NCBI GenBank assembly: GCA_900542805.1
Contig: UQOW01000008.1
Location: 6,026 to 70,025, forward strand
Direction of reading: 5' to 3'
Length of the DNA: 64,000 nt
Origin: an uncultured Sutterella sp.
GTDB lineage: Bacteria; Pseudomonadota; Gammaproteobacteria; Burkholderiales; Burkholderiaceae_F
Positions 61,351 through 64,000 of the stretch are shown one piece after another. Every line of letters starts with the position of its first letter. Within the stretch, counting starts at the first letter, position 1. Both the position numbers and the translations under genes were made by a program. The notes beneath the pieces are model-generated. The model saw only the letters and a list, made by a program, of their open reading frames with translations, was not told where the DNA came from and searched no databases.

Positions 61351-63402
61351 CTAATCGTCTTCGTCTTTACGCTGGTACTTGGCGGCGAGCTCTTGTTGCT
61401 TTTGCATGGGAGCGGGCTGGTACGCGTAGAACTCAAAGGTAAAGACAGCCGCGCCTTGCGTCATCGCATTTAGGCGCGCGGCATAGCCGTCCATTTCCGC
61501 CAAGGGCACCGTTGCGAGAATTTCCATCGACGTGCTGCTGGTGGCGGCCGTGTTTAACACTTGGCCGCGACGGCTCGCCAAGTCTCCGGCGATATCGCCT
61601 AACGTGACCGTCGGTGTTGTAATCGTGAGCTTTGCAATAGGCTCTAAGAGTGTCGGCGAGGCTTTGGCAAGAGCATCGAGCATCGCCTTGCGACCGGCGG
61701 CAACGAAGGCCACTTCCTTACTGTCGACCGGATGCGATTTTCCGTCGTAGACCGTCACTTTGATGTCTTGCATCGGGTAGCCGGCAATAAAGCCCTGGGT
61801 CAATACCTCACGCACACCTTTTTCGACGGCCGGAATGAAGTTAAACGGAATGGCTCCGCCCTTGACTTCGTCGACAAACTGGAACCCTTCGCCGCGGGCC
61901 AAGGGTTCGACACGCAGATACACTTCACCGAACTGACCGGCACCGCCCGACTGCTTCTTGTGACGTGCGTGACCTTCGGCCTTGCCGCTGATGGTTTCAC
62001 GGTACGGGACAGACGGAGCGCAGGTTTGCACTTCGAAGTTAAACTGGGCCTTCATACGGTCCAAAACCGTTCTTAAGTGCAGTTCCGAAAGCCCTTGCAA
62101 CATGGTCTTATTTAAAACAGGGTCGGTCGATGTCTTTAACGTCGGATCTTCGGCGAGCATCTTATTGAGGACATCGCTCATGCGGCTTTCGTCACCGCGG
62201 CGAAGCGGTGTTAAATCCAGGCCGAACATCGGCTGCGGGAAATCCAAGGGCTTCATGCGCACGTCAAAGTCCAAAATGCTCGAGTGCAGGATGGCCCCGT
62301 AGTGCATGTCATCAATCTTATTTAACGCCCCGATATCGCCCGGATTAAGCTCATCTGTTTCGGTCGTATCTTTGCCTTGCAAAATTAAGGGTTTGTTGAC
62401 CTTAATGGGCTTACGAGAGTCATCGATATAAAGGGTCGAGCCCGGACGAATCTGTCCCTGATGGACGCGGAAAATACCGATCTTGCCGACAAAAGGGTCA
62501 CTGATAATCTTAAAGACGTGAGCGAGAACGGGCATTTGCGCGCTCGGCTCCGTGGGAATCGGTGTTCCGTCGCGTTTTTCAAAAAGCGAGACATTGGCCT
62601 CGGCAGGCGAGGGAAGGTGACGAATGATGACCTTCATGAAGTCGCGGATACCGATTAGGTTCTTGGCGCTTGTAAAGCACACCGGAATGATGTGGCCTTC
62701 ACGCAGCGCTTTGGTAATCGGAGCATGCAGGCTTGCCGGATCGGCATCGCCTTCTTCCAAGTAACGTTCCATCGTGGCATCGTCGACTTCGACAACGCGC
62801 TCGATGAAGGCGCGGTGCACGTCCGAGACGCTCATGATGTCGCTTTCGCCTTCTTCAGTGTTGTAGCAGTCGATGACGTGCGTCATGCCCTTGGTCGGAA
62901 GATTCAGAGGAATGACCGCATCGCCGAACGTCAGTTTCAATTGGTCCAGAACGCCCATCAAATCGACGCCAGGGACATCAATCTTATTGATGACAATCAT
63001 GCGGCAAAGGCCGCGTTTTTCGGCCCAGTTCATCATGCGTTCTGTCATTAATTCGACGCCTTTGGTGGCGTCGACGACAATAACGGCGGATTTGACGGCA
63101 TCGAGGGCCGGAAGGGATTGCCCGATGTAGTCGGGGTATCCCGGTGTGTCAAGGACGTGAATACGGACCGGGTCAAGACCGAGTTTGTCCGTATCCATAT
63201 GGGCTACGGCAAGACGCAGGGAGTGTCCCACTTGCTTTTCTTGAGGATCGCTGTCGCAAACTGTCGTGCCTTTATCGACACTTCCGCATTCGGAAATGGC
63301 TCCGGCACGCATCAACATGGCTTCGATAAGGGATGTTTTGCCGCTTCCTCCGTGACCGACGAATGCGACAGTACGCAAGTTTTGTGTTGGGTATTTCGAC
63401 AT
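61351..63402 (-). CDS. EF-G-like translational GTPase (FusA2 type)
   Basis: 683-residue translational GTPase with all EF-G domains but divergent from canonical FusA. G1 is VGHGGSGKT (15-23), G3 is DTPGYPDYIG, and G4 is VINKIDVPG. Domain IV carries YRETISGKAEGHARHKKQSGG, and domain V ends with TQGAAVFTFEFYAYQPAP. A canonical fusA would start with an NIGI-HID segment and lie in the str operon with rpsL/rpsG, which are absent here. A secondary, possibly stress-related, EF-G is inferred. Its own terminator follows, 20 bp after the stop. Confidence 0.9.
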   Translation of the reverse strand: MSKYPTQNLRTVAFVGHGGSGKTSLIEAMLMRAGAISECGSVDKGTTVCDSDPQEKQVGHSLRLAVAHMDTDKLGLDPVRIHVLDTPGYPDYIGQSLPALDAVKSAVIVVDATKGVELMTERMMNWAEKRGLCRMIVINKIDVPGVDLMGVLDQLKLTFGDAVIPLNLPTKGMTHVIDCYNTEEGESDIMSVSDVHRAFIERVVEVDDATMERYLEEGDADPASLHAPITKALREGHIIPVCFTSAKNLIGIRDFMKVIIRHLPSPAEANVSLFEKRDGTPIPTEPSAQMPVLAHVFKIISDPFVGKIGIFRVHQGQIRPGSTLYIDDSRKPIKVNKPLILQGKDTTETDELNPGDIGALNKIDDMHYGAILHSSILDFDVRMKPLDFPQPMFGLDLTPLRRGDESRMSDVLNKMLAEDPTLKTSTDPVLNKTMLQGLSELHLRTVLDRMKAQFNFEVQTCAPSVPYRETISGKAEGHARHKKQSGGAGQFGEVYLRVEPLARGEGFQFVDEVKGGAIPFNFIPAVEKGVREVLTQGFIAGYPMQDIKVTVYDGKSHPVDSKEVAFVAAGRKAMLDALAKASPTLLEPIAKLTITTPTVTLGDIAGDLASRRGQVLNTAATSSTSMEILATVPLAEMDGYAARLNAMTQGAAVFTFEFYAYQPAPMQKQQELAAKYQRKDEDD

Positions 63403-63596
63403 TTACGACTCCTCTGGTGTGATTCGGGATACTCAGGCGCGAGAGGAACGACCACGCATTCTGAGTTTTACGTTCAATTGTACGTATATCGCATGAAAAT
63501 GGCGGAGTGATTTCGGACTGGGAACCCATTTACGCGGCCTTCCTGCTCTGATGTGCTGAAAATGAGGGAAAAATTTTTTCCTTTGCACTGCTGTAG

Positions 63597-64000
63597 TTTC
63601 CAGAAGGCGGTGCTTTTATTGACGTGATTGCCAAGTACAGCCGTTTAAAGAGCGACTTTGACATGAGCGTGATGAGCGGCACGTCTAAGAATAACGCCTA
63701 TAGCGCCAGTGCCGAGTTCGGTTGGTATGTGCCGTTTGCAAATGTCGCCTTCGTTGAGCCTCAGGCCGAAATCACCTACGGTGTTGTCAGGGGCGATGAC
63801 TTTACAACGAGTAACGGCGTTGCGATTTCCCAGAAAGACACCAAGGCTTTGATCGGACGCTTAGGTGTTCGCACCGGCTTGCACTTTAACGAAAACAAGG
63901 GTGTTGTCTATGCCCGTGCTTCCGTTCTGCGCGACTTTAAGGGCAAATCCGAATTTACGGCGAGCCTTGTTTCCGATTCCTCCGTGTGTTCGACCGTCAA
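63597..64000 (+). pseudogene. Autotransporter beta-barrel fragment (5'-truncated; continues past window)
   Basis: An open frame starts after a TAG at 63594-63596 and runs off the right edge. It encodes GGAFIDVIAKYSRLKSDF, then ASAEFGWYVPF, AFVEPQAEITYGVVRGDDFTTSNG, LIGRLGVRTGLHFNENKGVVYARASVLRDFKG. This is the strand pattern of a type V autotransporter translocator domain. No start codon, ribosome site or signal peptide precedes it, and the passenger region is absent. It looks like the 3' end of a deleted autotransporter gene. Confidence 0.7.

Overview
The window looks like a chromosomal segment of a host-associated betaproteobacterium, most probably Burkholderiales of the Sutterella/Parasutterella type. 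That placement is inferred from gene content (a Gram-negative trimeric porin ending in Phe, menaquinone genes, an mraZ-to-ftsZ division cluster followed by lpxC, a DUF721 gene, secA, mutT, yacG and coaE) and not from any database search. Most of the window is densely packed housekeeping DNA with frequent start/stop overlaps. Accessory or decaying genes sit in the joints.

Layout. 1-2.6 kb: secD (5' end outside the window) and secF. 2.9-6.1 kb: rlpA-like, menE and menB on the minus strand. 6.3-7.4 kb: a major porin with its own terminator. 7.6-11.5 kb: an accessory patch holding a broken DUF4143-type ATPase gene, the ribosomal gene rpmE2 with a candidate structured leader, and a two-gene AAA-ATPase/TOPRIM-like cassette. 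11.8-15.6 kb: spoT, rpoZ, a regulator remnant and gmk (minus). 15.8-20.8 kb: an Orn/Lys/Arg decarboxylase coupled to a GcvT-like gene, then a CoiA-like gene and a small lipoprotein. 21-30 kb: miaB-phoH-ybeY-lnt, glyQ-glyS, plsC and a YgjP-like gene.

30.2-50.1 kb is the division and cell wall (dcw) cluster: mraZ, rsmH, ftsL, ftsI, murE, murF, mraY, murD, ftsW, murG, murC, ddl, ftsQ, ftsA, then ftsZ and lpxC. ftsA and ftsZ are separated by an opposite-strand tRNA operon (Pro-Arg-His) and by ung. A 10-11 bp periodic TGG-type repeat upstream of mraZ is a probable MraZ operator. 50.3-55.2 kb: secA, an unrecognised gene, mutT, yacG and coaE. 55.3-58.4 kb: tRNA-Pro(CGG), ispB, a decayed ATPase/nuclease gene, gmhA and greA. 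58.4-63.4 kb (minus): a tandem Usp protein, the UPF0210/ACT-domain pair and an EF-G-like GTPase. The right edge holds an autotransporter beta-barrel fragment without a start.

The strongest candidates for unusual biology are the ATPase/TOPRIM-like pair at 9.4-11.5 kb (defence-like architecture, exact family not established), the split of ftsA from ftsZ, the decarboxylase/GcvT-like pair and the rpmE2 leader. At least four genes are visibly broken (7580-8810, 14465-14833, 56485-57076, 63597 onward), which shows ongoing erosion of accessory genes between intact housekeeping operons. No rRNA, CRISPR array, insertion sequence or prophage was seen.
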